A stretch of DNA of 64,000 nucleotides, taken from contig NW_023998415.1 in NCBI RefSeq assembly GCF_014805625.2, positions 23,410,088 through 23,474,087 of the forward strand, in the 5' to 3' direction. The notes beneath the pieces were generated by a model. The model searched no databases. It was not told the DNA's origin and saw only the letters and a list, made by a program, of their open reading frames with translations. The stretch is from Glossina fuscipes (lineage: Eukaryota; Arthropoda; Insecta; Diptera; Glossinidae). This document shows, piece by piece, positions 39,001-49,182 of the stretch (position 1 is its first letter; each line of letters starts with the position of its first letter). A program made the translations under genes and the position numbers.

Positions 39001-39005
39001 AATAA
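24089..39005 (+). CDS. Pcm1: Pericentriolar material 1 homologue, nine coding exons
   Basis: Exons join in frame: 24089-24182, 24233-24537, 28251-28383, 29780-30339, 30415-30525, 30592-32251, 32314-33331, 35702-37205, 38175-39005. They give 2,071 residues, close to the roughly 2,000 of vertebrate PCM1, the scaffold of centriolar satellites. Coiled coils lie at about 425-470, 655-690, 730-775 and 800-835. A segment at about 1031-1075 (QQFVHTQQMLINSVCHCN, then MLWHQQREIEKLNQ) matches the PCM1 block with HQLNQCYTQLTWQQNNVQRL. A junction motif NFRSYSRQNLLS is created by splicing exon 7 to exon 8. A conserved-looking C-terminal part (KKIYAKIKKLSLPRERDEF) lies at about 1889. PolyQ tracts (36,237-36,282) and a polyN tract (38,570-38,626) are present. 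Weak points are the 50-bp first intron and the GTCTGA donor after 30,339. The Drosophila counterpart is combover/Pcm1. Confidence 0.85.
24183..24232 (+). other. 50-bp micro-intron of Pcm1
   Basis: GTAGTATAAC opens and AACCTCAG closes the segment. Removing it joins ACA-G to TA-GTG and continues the frame. Read through, the frame stops at TAG directly after CCTCAG. The preceding ATG at 24,089 gives MAPARNPNNNYVAHN. At 50 bp it is near the lower limit for fly introns. Confidence 0.6.
24961..25138 (+). repeat. 60-bp tandem repeat, about three units, inside a Pcm1 intron
   Basis: Units spaced exactly 60 bases apart share ACAAAACTATG, ACAAGATCTGTT and AAACGGCAAC. The third unit is partly degraded and a weak fourth may precede at 24,901. 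Because 60 is a multiple of three, one frame stays open and encodes about 20-residue Lys/Arg/Asn-rich repeats (NKTMLKTRTRSVEND). The protein reading is probably incidental. Confidence 0.75.
25855..25940 (+). repeat. tRNA-like segment, possible SINE head
   Basis: TGGCCGAGTAG at about 25,866 resembles a pol III A box (TRGCNNAGYGG). GGTTTAAATCTC at about 25,911 resembles a B box (GGTTCRANNCC). The spacing of about 35 bases is that of a class II-like tRNA (Leu/Ser). I could not fold a full cloverleaf with paired acceptor ends, so it is more likely a tRNA-derived SINE remnant or tRNA pseudogene than a working tRNA. It lies in a Pcm1 intron. Confidence 0.4.
28495..28640 (-). mobile_element. INE-1/DINE-like fragment interrupted by a gap
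   Basis: CTTCTCACCATCGAAGGATG begins the inverted tail seen at 21,905 and 14,770. TATATACATTCTTGATCGGTG follows, as in the Drosophila INE-1 tail, and then CATGTTTTGCGTCTTC after the N run. It lies in a Pcm1 intron. Confidence 0.55.
28596..28605. other. Assembly gap (10 N)
   Basis: Ten N lie between TGATCGGTGATCA and CATGTTTTGCG, exactly where the CCGTCTG core of the repeat would be expected. The repeat probably hindered assembly. Confidence 0.99.
34000..34560 (+). mobile_element. Interspersed repeat, second INE-like family
   Basis: Shared with 41,380-41,500: GATGACCAAAAAAGCAGTGC against GTCGTCGAAAATATGAAGCG, then CCTTAGGGCAAAACATGTCGG against CCTTGGGTTAAAGCACGTCGG, then AAATATCTCAAAAAGTGCAA against AAATATCTCAGAAACTCCGA. 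It sits in the Pcm1 intron before exon 8. No coding capacity is seen. Confidence 0.55.
34840..35075 (-). repeat. Degraded interspersed repeat ending in a conserved terminus
   Basis: It ends GCCCGACTATAGAGTTTTTACTTG, the inverted form of the CAAGTAAAAACTCTATAGTCGGGC-type terminus of fly INE-like repeats. Its interior (CAGCTCATGTTTTAAGCTTC) resembles 27,150-27,170 (CTGCTCATGTTTTAGGCATC). Confidence 0.4.
37717..37763 (+). repeat. (TTCG)n(TCCG)n tract
   Basis: About seven TTCG units pass directly into four TCCG units, followed by CAGAAAAACTCGG. CCGTCCGTCCG arrays are typical of the core microsatellite of INE-1-like elements. Here the flanks are too short to name a full copy. It lies in the last Pcm1 intron. 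Confidence 0.8.
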
Positions 39006-39267
39006 AAAGGTACAAATCAAGTTATTTATACCCTTTCTCTAACATTTCACTCTTAATAAGACACCCCTCGTCTGTAATAAGGTTTGTAACCTCTTAATAT
39101 TTATTACGTATATTAACAACTATGAATGTATTTTTGTATTGGCTTTAATATTAATTGAACGTGCATTTCGCGAGGCATTCCCTACGCCCTGGGCTAACGA
39201 TATTGCAACACCTCTGCATTGTATTTTGTTATAGTTTCTGTTGTGTATTTTAAAGCAATAAATACAT

Positions 39268-39300
<33 letters not shown>

Positions 39301-40530
39301 CGTTTAATTAATTAGCCTGTGTATAATATCTTATTACGAATGTAAAGTCAATTCCTTTAGCATACGCGAAAATAGCAATAAAGGCGGTTATCGTGCTCGA
39401 TATCATAATAAAAAACTCCTTGCAATGCGTTTGTGGCTTTGCCGCCGTACATGATGGAACCAGTAATTCGGTAAATATAAAAAATTGTTAAGATTAACAA
39501 GCACATGCGTTGCCCTTGTTTTTTTTGCAATATTACGGATATAACTCCAGATCTGGGATGAAGAGAAATCTATAAAAATCCATTCGGCAATCATAATCTT
39601 TCGTCATCTTTACGAGGTGTTGATGACTTGATATTAATATGAAAATCCTTATAACCCAGATATAAGAAAATATAAATTAACGCAGCGATCTTTTCGCATA
39701 CATGTTATCGCTCTTCTCTATCACCCATTCAAAGACTTATCGCCTCCAATGACTTTTAAAAGCATTTCTCGGCAAATTCTTCTAAAAAAGTATCGTTATC
39801 ATATCTTAGTTCTGGAAAGAGAAATTCAAGGTGAAATTAGAATTTTGCCTTTGATAATAATAAACTGAATAAACTGGATGACTTTGTTTATCGTAATACT
39901 TAGAAGAAGCGCCATCTCACGACTTGGCGAGAATATTCTTCTATCATAGCGTGGATATCTTCTATTTTTACTGAACACGTTGTCAGTTCAAGTAGTCAGA
40001 TTACACTTTAAAATGTCCCTTGCAACATACCGTTAAATTGTATAGGTTAGAGGTTGGAAAAACGAATGGTAAGCAAAATGTTTTTAGCAGATTAAAAAGC
40101 AAGCAAATAGCTACGGAAAATATGAATTTTCTTTTAAAAGAAAACTTACTCGAACCAAATGGAATAATAGCATGGGCAACATGATCAATGGAGGGCATAA
40201 AATATATTGAATAATGATAATGATTGGAAAGTTCAGTTCTCTCATCGACTACTTAATGCATAAGTGGCGAATGCAATCAACAAAACCTAGAAAGAATTTC
40301 GAACCAAAACCCAAGAAATTCATGCTTGCATAAATGCTACGAAAGAAAAGTAGAGATACCAGCCTGTCGTGCCATACCGTGCATTCTGCATACCTTTCAC
40401 ATTTTTGAACTTATTGATATCTCATTTATTCCATGGTGTACTGTATTACTGTACTTGTATAAAATACAAGTCAATTTTGATAATTAATACGGAGTGGACG
40501 CTACTATTTCTCTACTGGAAATAAAAGTTT
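39006..40530. other. Pcm1 3' UTR and intergenic DNA
   Basis: AATAAA overlaps the Pcm1 stop at 39,002, and further AATAAA signals occur at about 39,258 and 39,377. A long (TA)n run lies at 39,272-39,300. The last part, after about 39,400, shows no recognisable gene or element. Confidence 0.5.
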
Positions 40531-40930
40531 TTGCCGCTTAGGAGTGTGGAAAGGAGTGTTAGGAGTATTAGGCATGTCACTTTTAAATGCTTTTGCAAAT
40601 TTTTAGGCGGCATCTTCATTTTCGCTAACGCGAGAATGTTTATCACAGATACTGCACAGTTAGCCAGACGGACAGACGGACGTCTCTCCGTGCATTCCAA
40701 ATTTGAAACTGGCCAAGAATTTATATCCTTGATGGACTTTTTGCGCGTTGTAAAGTTATCGAAAAAAAAATTCAACTTTGATACACCATAATAATTGGGT
40801 AGGTGTGGTCAAATATTCCATTTTTGTACCTGTACTACAGCATCGCCCATAGGTTATACTTTCTAATTTACGTGGTATAGTTTATGAGTAATGACCAAGA
40901 AACCGATCGACTATGGATCAATTTCTGTTA
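40530..40930 (+). mobile_element. INE-1/DINE-like element copy
   Basis: It has the TCTTCATTTTCGCTAACGCG, GAGAATGTTTATCACAGATA, AGCCAGACGGACAGACGGAC, AATTTGAAACTGGCCAAGAA and CATCGCCCATAGGTTATAC blocks, in the same order as the copies at 15,960-16,240 and 21,270-21,560. Confidence 0.65.
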
Positions 40931-40934
40931 TAAA

Positions 40935-41535
40935 ATATAAAAAATAAAAATTTTCCTGAAGGGCCTACTGTTCCTGCGAAACCTTAAATGAAGTCGAATC
41001 CAAGAAATGTACAAACAAATTTTCATCGCAAAACATTAACAATTAGGCCTTTTTTAAATATAAAAGTCTTCCTTTCCTAAAATTTCTTATATGCTGTTGT
41101 ATCCAAAAAAATGGACGTACACGATCCAAATTCGGTAAGGCTGATTTCATTGTCAATTTACTATTACGGGCCAATTTTCATCATAGAATATGAGAAATTA
41201 TGCCTTTTCACCGTAGAGAAATTCAGTTTTCGTAAGAACAGTTACATAAGAAGGGATTCAAAGAGCTGTCCAAAGCGAGCCAAACCTTTCATATCAATCT
41301 ATAATGTGAAATTATTGTTACTCGGCGCGCTCTGCCGCAAAATTTTGAAAATTGCAATTTTTTTAATATAAGGGAGTCGTCGAAAATATGAAGCGATCCG
41401 AACCGTTTTCAATGGCGCTGGTCCTTGGGTTAAAGCACGTCGGTGTGCAAAATTGCTCCGAAATATCTCAGAAACTCCGACCTGTAGAATGATAGGCAGA
41501 CATCTGACAGACAGACAAGCCTAGGGTATAATAGC
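40935..41535 (+). mobile_element. Interspersed repeat, second INE-like family
   Basis: Blocks TTTTCATCATAGAATATGAG, AATTATGCCTTTTCACCG, AATTCAGTTTTCGTAAGAAC and AAAATTTTGAAAATTGCAAT match 11,020-11,220. The end carries GACATCTGACAGACAGACAA. It directly follows a first-family copy, so the two were inserted in tandem or belong to one composite. Confidence 0.6.
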
Positions 41536-41539
41536 AATT

Positions 41540-42594
41540 CATTAAATAATTATTAAAATGAAAATTAATTCAAATACAAAATTACAAAAATTAATTTAAA
41601 TCCATCAGTGGTTCATCTATTAGCAAATACTCCTCTTTGTTTAGAGAGATCTCTCTGCGTCTCTGTTATAGATTTTAATGTTGTTCAACAACTTCTTATT
41701 GACGTCCATCACTGCTCTTGCCCTCGATGACGTTATTTTCGCTCATAGCCTTCACGTAACTTTACTCTCGCTTCTAAATAATATAAAATTAATTCCTAAA
41801 TTTGTAAGATTAGCGAATGCATTGATCTGATCTTTTGTTGCTGTTGTTTTTGTTGTTGAGATTGACTGAACTCATTCAATACGTACGGCTTAAGTGTTCA
41901 ATCAAAAAGATTCTGTAAAGCTATTCAAATCAGTAAGAACGCGATAGTAGACTATAGGCCTATCAAATAAAATACCCTACACCACTTCAGTTAATAAAGT
42001 TATTCATATAACAACTTTTCAAAATAATGCGTTTTATGGGAAGTGGTCGAAAAGGTGGGTAAGAGTATATTAAGTAAATTGTCAGCTGTGATGACAGTGC
42101 AAGATGCAACAAAGAAAATCACGGCAACTTCTTTAGAATGTAAACAAATAAACACATGCATACACACGTGCGCCACAGAAATTAGAAAATAAATGAAATT
42201 GCAAAATGCAACAACAAAATCAATGATGACCTCTAGCTATGTAAACGGAAATTCAACTAATTCGAAAAGATTCGTTCATTCATTCATTATTTACTAAAGA
42301 GATCAAGGGTGAAGTGGAAGGAACTAGATCGGACACTGAGCTCGACCACTTCGACAAAGATACAGATCATTTACTTCGTTCAACAAAGTAATGAAATTCA
42401 TTTTATGCGAAAATTATCCCTTTGATTTTTCCAAAAGTGCGGTAACCTTGTGAAATATGACTGAAAAATCAGCTGTTTCAATAGGGTTGCCTTGGGCTTA
42501 TAAGAGAAATCAAATAAGTCGTCCTAGACGGCTCTTAATTTTAATTATCCCGTTAAAACGTCTTATTTTTATTTTATATACGAGGAACTTTAAA
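41540..42594. other. Intergenic and 5' flank of the GSKIP gene
   Basis: A short repeat piece is seen at about 41,960-42,070 (ATACCCTACACCACTTCAGTT, then GGGAAGTGGTCGAAAAGGTG). The rest is unrecognised. An in-frame ATG at 42,457 lies upstream of the preferred start of the next gene. Confidence 0.45.
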
Positions 42595-43089
42595 ATGACT
42601 TCTAATATTATTGTTACCGATGAGACTTTAAATAGCGACGAAAGCGATGAGCATTTAATTAATTGGGTGGAAGAAGCCGCAGCCATTATTAACGATGTTA
42701 AAGCGCATGTAGCTGAAATTAATATATCCTCCATATTGCCATCTACTGAGAGTAAAATGTATCTGAATTTACGTACTTTCGAAGGCAATACCTATTGCAT
42801 ACATGTTGGCAATATGGGATTTCGCATCGTCTCTGAAACATATGACTCGATAGATGCTGATAAGGTTGTGCCCAATGCAGATGAAGATGACATATTTGAG
42901 ACCCCGCATGCACTGCTAGATAAAATAAGTCCCGGTTATGTTAACTCATTTGGTAACCAATTATGCAAACAGCTGTTGCACTTGCAACAGATGAGAACCG
43001 AGTTTAAAGAAGAAGATGAAGAAGATCTGGAGAAAGAAGAGGAGGACAAAGGAGCGAAAGAGTACACAGAATCATTAACTAATCAATAG
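42595..43089 (+). CDS. GSKIP-domain protein (GSK3-beta interacting protein type)
   Basis: Single coding exon of 164 residues. The core at about residues 22-135 (WVEEAAAIINDVKAHV, YLNLRTFEGNTYCIHV, GFRIVSETYDSID, then TPHALLDKISPGYVNSFGN) follows the order of human GSKIP ([55 protein letters not shown]). The family binds GSK3-beta and, in vertebrates, the PKA regulatory subunit RII. The C-terminus is a Glu/Asp/Lys-rich tail absent from human GSKIP. I chose the ATG at 42,595 because the in-frame upstream ATG (42,457) adds a basic, hydrophobic stretch not seen in the family. Its 3' end faces Ddx1, whose stop is 155 bases away. An AATAAA for it lies inside the Ddx1 coding region (43,267). Confidence 0.85.
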   Translation: MTSNIIVTDETLNSDESDEHLINWVEEAAAIINDVKAHVAEINISSILPSTESKMYLNLRTFEGNTYCIHVGNMGFRIVSETYDSIDADKVVPNADEDDIFETPHALLDKISPGYVNSFGNQLCKQLLHLQQMRTEFKEEDEEDLEKEEEDKGAKEYTESLTNQ

Positions 43090-43244
43090 CACTATAGAAA
43101 CAATTTCAACAAATTTTAGTAATAATTAATGTATATGTATACGTGTTTTATTGATTCCAACAACACAAAATATGTAATTACGTTGGACTTATGTTTTGTT
43201 TGTCCTTCTCTTGTTTGCCTTCTGTTTTGATCCAATATGCATTT

Positions 43245-45737
43245 TTAAACTTTCAAACGTTTTAAAAATAAAGACTGTGATTGCAGCTCCAAGTCAGTTA
43301 GTTTTCGTACAACAGGCACCAATTGTTCAACGTGATCTTTATAACCGGTCCCTGTACTAAGGTTTTTCTCACCATAAACCACTTTGCCATCAAAATCGTT
43401 AACTGGAACAGACATGGCTTTATCCACTTGTTGTATGGTTATATTCAAATGATCTTCAATTTCGGCTAAAAGCTAAAAGCAAGGCGCAAGTTTCATTTCA
43501 TTTTATCCAAAACAGAAAATAGGAGATTCGGCTCACATTTTTCTCATTATACCAGATACAGCAACCGCGAGCATCAGTCAGATTTGTATTGGAACAATTA
43601 CGACCACGCGAGGAGCACCAATCACCATGATACCAGACCTTCTCGGGAACAGTAGACACTAAACTAATGGCTAAACCCATACGTTCAGCTCTGCCTACAC
43701 GACCGATGCGGTGCACATAGTTTGATTTTTCATCGGGCAGAGTAACATTAATCACTTAAAATAAAATTTAAATGCACTAAAACCTCCGAAATTAAATGGT
43801 TTCGCGAACTTACTGTATGGTAGGCCTGTAATGTCCAAACCTCGGGCAGCCACATCTGTGCATATAAGGAACTTAACTTCACCTCTTTTAAATCTTTCCA
43901 AATTTTGTTTACGTTCCTGAGGCTTACGATCCCCATGGAGGCAGACGCATGAATACCTTTGGCCGCCTGCAGTTCTAAAATATTGCTCGAGATTATCGCA
44001 ATCTAACTTAGTGCGACAAAAGATAATAGCCCGATCCATTTTGTGCTCTTGTATTGCGCGTATGCAATATTCTCCCTTAAGAATCTTAACCGCTTCTGAA
44101 TAGGTTTCTGGTACGAGATTTTGTGGATGGACATTATCTCGAGCATGCACCCCATCAGTACGTATGCGCTGTCTCAAATTATGCCATATGGTGTCCTTTT
44201 GAGGGTCTACCATACATACGACATGATGGACAGTCTCAGGAACCGCGTCTTCCCCCTTTAAATCGACCCAGGTAGGGAAATGCATTAGACGATCGGCCAT
44301 TTTCTTTACCTCGAATGCATGCAAAGTAGCCGAACAGACAACCATTTGTAGACGGCGTCCGTCAGAGGTCATTTTAGGAATTTGCTTGTGCAATCTTTCA
44401 ATTAGATCGCTATAGCCTTGTTTAAGCAAAGCGTCGGCTTCATCCAAAACGAAAAATCTTTACAACCATTTAAACAAAATGATTTTACTCTTTTAAATAT
44501 TTATAAATTTTTTAAAACTTTGCTAACCTGCAATGGGTTAGTTGTACAAAGCCGCCATTTATCATTTCTTCTAGACGTCCTGGAGTGCCTACAACAATGT
44601 GTACGCCTTGCTGCAATGCACTCTTCTGCTGTTCTAATTTAACGCCACCGATCAAGAGCAAGGAACACACATCCGGATTTGACAGGTGCACCTTAAATTT
44701 CTCGAGTTGATTGTAGGTCTGCTCAGCTAATTCTCGACTAGGTTCTATTATTATAGCTTGAGGAGCATTGGCAACTGGTTTTCCAGTTCCGCCACTAGCA
44801 CTAGCACTAGCTAGAGGATTGAACTTAGTGTGATGTGAATCTGCATTTGTAGTACCTATAAAGCCACCTTTCGGAGGGTATTTAAATTCACTTTTCCCAA
44901 AATTGAATGACATTTCGGCATTTTTTAAAACTACCGCTGGATAGAATGTCTCGTTGTTAAGACTATCGTTTAAACGGAAAGCTACACCCAGTAATTGGCC
45001 ATTTTTAGAAAATGTGATTTCCATTTTTTCTAAGTCCAAAAAACAGCCGATTACATCATTTTTTCCAAAAGCCTCACCATAGTCATCGAATTGACGATTG
45101 TTTGATTTTTTACCAGTGCCGCCAAAGCCGAACCCATAACGGCAAGTGCCCAAATCCAAGTTAGCTTGCTGAGTAGACCAACCGACACGGCAAAGGCCTT
45201 CATCCGTTACAGTAGCTTCATAGTAGAATTTGCCTTTACCTTTAACACCAGTGGTGCATCGGCAACCATGCCATTCTTTAAATTCGCGAGACTGGCAACG
45301 TAAACCATCAGGAGTGACAGCCATAGCCGATCCGCGATCGAAGAATGACATTGTCCATGGAGCCACACCGCCTGCTGATCCCGAAATTTTTTTCGTTTTG
45401 CCTTCCTCCAAGTCCCGCAGAGTTTCCCAGACAATTTGCAATATCGGTAAGCAAAAGGCACCCGTTTTACCTGAGCCAGTTTCAGCGGCCATTAAGACAT
45501 CACCGCCACCCAAAATGAGAGGAATAGCTTCGGCCTGGACATCGGTAGGTAATCTAACAAATTAAATTGCATTTACAGCATCTTATCTAACATAGATGCA
45601 AAAAACTTACGTCCATTCCATCTCATCGATTGCTTTACCAATTTCGGGTAATACACCAAATTCTATACAAAACATTAAAATTAGTTGGTCAGCAAACAAT
45701 ATGTAAATCCTTAATTTTTACCTTCGAAGGCAGTCAT
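43245..45737 (-). CDS. Ddx1: ATP-dependent RNA helicase DDX1, six exons
   Basis: Exons on the minus strand: 45737-45722, 45662-45611, 45553-44528, 44457-43814, 43754-43537, 43472-43245. All phases agree and give 727 residues (human 740). The DEAD-box helicase has a SPRY domain inserted between motif I and motif Ia, the hallmark of DDX1. Motif I AETGSGKT is at 46-53 (Lys52). SPRY spans about 90-245. Then come [18 protein letters not shown] at 370-373, CSATLH, and motif [13 protein letters not shown]. The family unwinds RNA/RNA and RNA/DNA and takes part in tRNA-ligase complexes, DNA-break response and mRNA 3'-end processing. A likely poly(A) signal on the minus strand lies at about 43,146-43,151. 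The N-terminus [17 protein letters not shown] supports the very short first coding exon. Confidence 0.96.
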
Positions 45738-47255
45738 TTTTATTGCTATATTTAATAATTAATCAATAACTTAAAACAAGCCGCTATCGAGAAAAATATT
45801 AAATATATGCTGCCAGCACAGAGTTGTGAAATTATCGCAACACAATTTCAAATGCAATAGTTCTTAAACAATGAGGCGTAATTTTCGTTTTCGGGTTAAA
45901 AACTCCCAACTGCTAAACACAATTGCCAGTCACGCTCCCACATTGTTTTACAGGAAAACGTAAGCAAAAATATATGGTTTTAGAGCCAAAATTAAAGAAA
46001 TTAACGTAAACATAAACAACAAATTTATAAAAAGTAACACTTTTATTAATCTTTATAATCTGCCTAAATTTTATATCGCCATCGAAAACCTTTTTGTGTA
46101 TTAATTGAACCGTAATTTGGAAATTACCGTTTATAGCTCTACTAAAACAATTCCAACTTCAAAGTAAATGGTCTTTGTAGCTTGCTTTCATTTTTTACAA
46201 GATAAACTAAAACTGCAAATCGAAAAAGCATTTATTTATAAATTAGATAAATAACTTTAAAAAATTTAAAAGAAACAATGTTTCGATTTCGTGTATGTAT
46301 GCATGCAAAAAGATATGATTTGAAAATTCCAATAAAGTTTTGTAAGAAATTGGTAAGGTTGAGAGAAATAAAAATAACGGCCTATTGTGTTAGCCCCCAA
46401 GGATGCGTTATTCCTAATTTTAGGATAAGACTTTAAATTTACCGATTTTTTTAGAAACTTTGTGGGAATTCGGAGCTCATGGGCCCTTACACAATAAAAA
46501 CAAAATAAGTAATTTAGTAGTTGAGACAATAAAAGCCGCGCTTGGCTATCTTAGGGGCTGGCACAATGCTCCGTTATTCATATTTTCGAGAGAATACTTT
46601 AGCTTTACCGACTTTCCACGAGACTTCGTATATATAAAAACAAATAAAGTACAAAGAAAAAAGCACAGAAGAAGAATTAAAGACAATTTATTTTAAATTT
46701 AGAAATTATTTATCTATTTTATATCTTCAGTTAAGTCTTTTTTATTTTCTACGATTTATAATATGAATTATATTTATCGTCTGGCTAAATTCATAATAAT
46801 AATAATACTTCTTTCTTTGTTCTTATCAAATAATATGGCAACGCGGATTCTCGTTGTCCTTAAGACATGGGATTTATTTATCCGAAAAGCGGATTTATTT
46901 ATCCGAAAAGCGAAATTGAAGTTGGCTGTACTTGCATTATTGTACGTCAATATATTTGGTAAGCAATTTCCTTCCTTATGTTCATTTTCGTCAAAGACGT
47001 CAGCTTGTGCAGTTTTGTGCTTTGGTACGTTTTGTGTTTATACCTATATATATGTGGATGTACACTTTTATGTATATTTATAAATGCATAATATTATAAT
47101 CTGGAAAATCTGTAGACATCCTTTCACAAAATGTTACAATTAATGAACATTTTTGTAAAAGTAATGAAAATGTCTACGCTAACGTGAAATTTATATATTT
47201 GCAGTTCTTAAATTCAACATTTACGAGTCCCTAATTACAAAAACCTTGCATCAAG
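45738..47255. other. Divergent promoter region of Ddx1 and RpLP0
   Basis: The Ddx1 start (minus) and RpLP0 start (plus) are about 1.5 kb apart. TTTATATATTTGCAG ending at 47,204 is a good acceptor for a 5' UTR exon of RpLP0 starting at 47,205. A possible donor is TATTTGGTAAGC at about 46,960. A small tandem duplication (GGATTTATTTATCCGAAAAGC twice) lies at about 46,869-46,910. No other gene is seen. Confidence 0.45.
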
Positions 47256-48453
47256 ATGGTTAGGGAGAACAAAGCTGCTTGGAAAGCGCAATATTTCCTT
47301 AAAGTTGTTGTAAGTAGTTTATTTTTCTCATTAGTATAAAATAAGTCGTAGTTTGATAGATTTGTAATTTTGAATGATGATCGAAATTGTCCGTCTAAAC
47401 GTATATTGAGTAAATGCCTTGCTTGAAAAAGCTGAACCCAGGCATTTTGATTATACAGCTTGTTGAAAAAAATGCTCTTAAAGCGAGTCTGACGCAGTAA
47501 AAAAAGCTTTTAAATATAAAAACTCGAAAAAAGTCTACAGTTCATGTCCCTTTTTCTATCATTTTTAGGAACTCTTCAATGAATACCCGAAATGCTTTAT
47601 TGTGGGCGCCGACAATGTCGGTTCACGTCAAATGCAGACCATCCGCATCAGCCTGCGTGGCATGGGCATAGTTTTGATGGGTAAAAATACAATGATGCGC
47701 AAAGCTATTCGTGGTCATCTTGAAAGTAATCCACAACTGGAAAAATTGTTACCTCATATTAAAGGTAATGTGGGTTTCGTGTTTACCAAGGGTGATTTGG
47801 CTGAGGTACGTGACAAGTTGCTGGAATCCAAAGTGCGTGCTCCAGCTCGTGCTGGTGCTATTGCTCCTTTACCGGTAGTAATTCCAGCTCAAAACACCGG
47901 TTTGGGCCCAGAGAAGACATCATTTTTCCAAGCCTTGTCTATACCCACAAAAATTTCTAAAGGTACCATTGAAATTATCAATGATGTACCTATTTTAAAG
48001 CCTGGTGATAAAGTGGGAGCTTCTGAAGCCACTTTACTTAACATGTTGAACATTTCACCCTTTTCTTATGGTTTGGTCATTAATCAAGTCTACGACTCTG
48101 GCTCGATATTTTCTCCGGAAATCTTGGATATCAAACCTGAAGATTTGCGTGCGAAGTTCCAGGCTGGTGTAGCCAATTTGGCTGCTGTATGTTTGGAAGT
48201 CGGCTATCCAACCATAGCTTCAGTTCCTCATAGCATTGCCAACGGCTTCAAGAACTTACTAGCTATTGCGGCCACTACAGAGATCGAATTCAAGGAAGCT
48301 GCTACCATTAAGGAATACATAAAAGACCCGAGCAAATTCGCTGTATCGGCTGCTCCTGTAACTGTCGTCGCACCCGTTGAAGAGAAAAAAGAGGAGAAAG
48401 AGGAATCCGAAGAAGAGGATGAAGACATGGGTTTCGGATTATTCGCTGATTAA
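47256..48453 (+). CDS. RpLP0: 60S acidic ribosomal protein P0 (uL10)
   Basis: Exons 47256-47309 and 47569-48453 encode 312 residues (family about 317). The donor is GTTGTT/GTAAGT and the acceptor CATTTTTAG. The N-terminus [18 protein letters not shown] continues into [18 protein letters not shown], and [19 protein letters not shown] is typical. P0 anchors the ribosomal stalk on 28S rRNA and carries the P1/P2 dimers that recruit elongation factors. The acidic C-terminal tail ends [10 protein letters not shown], whereas the family norm ends MGFGLFD: one Ala codon (GCT) is inserted before the last residue. AATAAA signals lie at about 48,636 and 48,659. The neighbour VhaM9.7 is convergent. Confidence 0.97.
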
Positions 48454-48790
48454 GAAACCAAATATGCTTATTATCATTTGAAGATTACGACTTGCTTTCT
48501 TCTCTTTCCCGTTTTCCTGAACGAAAAGTAAACTCTCTAACGATCCATGTGCAAAAGTAGCAAATATTTGCTGCGGTTCTTGACAAAACCCATAGCAAGT
48601 TGTTACTTTCACCATGCTATTAGTTTTAAGAAGAAAATAAAATCGTAATTTTTGTCTTAATAAATATTTGCTTTTTAAGAAAGCTATAAAAAGTTATAAA
48701 AAGACTTATCTACCTGTTAGTATTCTTATCTGATATTTATTTACAGGAGAAAAAATTTTATATATTTTTGTAGTTATAAGGAGGTGCATG

Positions 48791-49182
48791 TTAATGCATA
48801 CTATCTATAACATTTTTTATCTCGTGACCCCACTCCTTGGCAATGATCATGATTTCATTACGACTTAGTTTAGGGCCGATCAAAGGATTCATTTGAGTCA
48901 TGTAGCAACAAAGCCAACTGAAAAGAAGTGACATGACTTTGAATAATAAAAAATGTGATCTTTTAAGAGCCAAGTAAACTTACAAAAGCCAACAAGTAGC
49001 TGCAGTTAACATCAAACAGCATTGAGTAACTCTAGAAATAAATTGCATTTTATTTTTCATGAGATATAAAAGTCTATGCTTTCTCACCCTTTGCTGGGTC
49101 CACGAGCAAAGAAGGGACAAATTATGCCTACAAAGGCCCAAATACAAGTGATAACCAAAGGCGCTACATAAGAGTCAACCAT
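48791..49182 (-). CDS. VhaM9.7: V-type proton ATPase subunit e (9 kDa membrane subunit)
   Basis: Minus-strand exons 49182-49088, 49031-48984 and 48917-48791 give 89 residues, the usual size. Helix 1 is about residues 6-25 (APLVITCIWAFVGIICPFF). The conserved loop RGPSKGVTQCCLMLTAATC follows, then helix 2 and the signature CYMTQMNPLIGPKLS. The family is a small V0-sector subunit needed for assembly of the proton pump of endomembranes. Phases are 2, 2, 0 with GTGAGA and GTAAGT donors. The last ten residues (HEIKNVIDSMH) form a short polar tail. A poly(A) signal on the minus strand is at about 48,733. Flies have several paralogues (a-d), and I cannot say which this is. Confidence 0.93.

Noticed and set aside
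46763..47083. 106-codon ORF just upstream of RpLP0
   Set aside because: It contains a recent small tandem duplication and has no domain. It lies where the 5' UTR or promoter of RpLP0 is expected.
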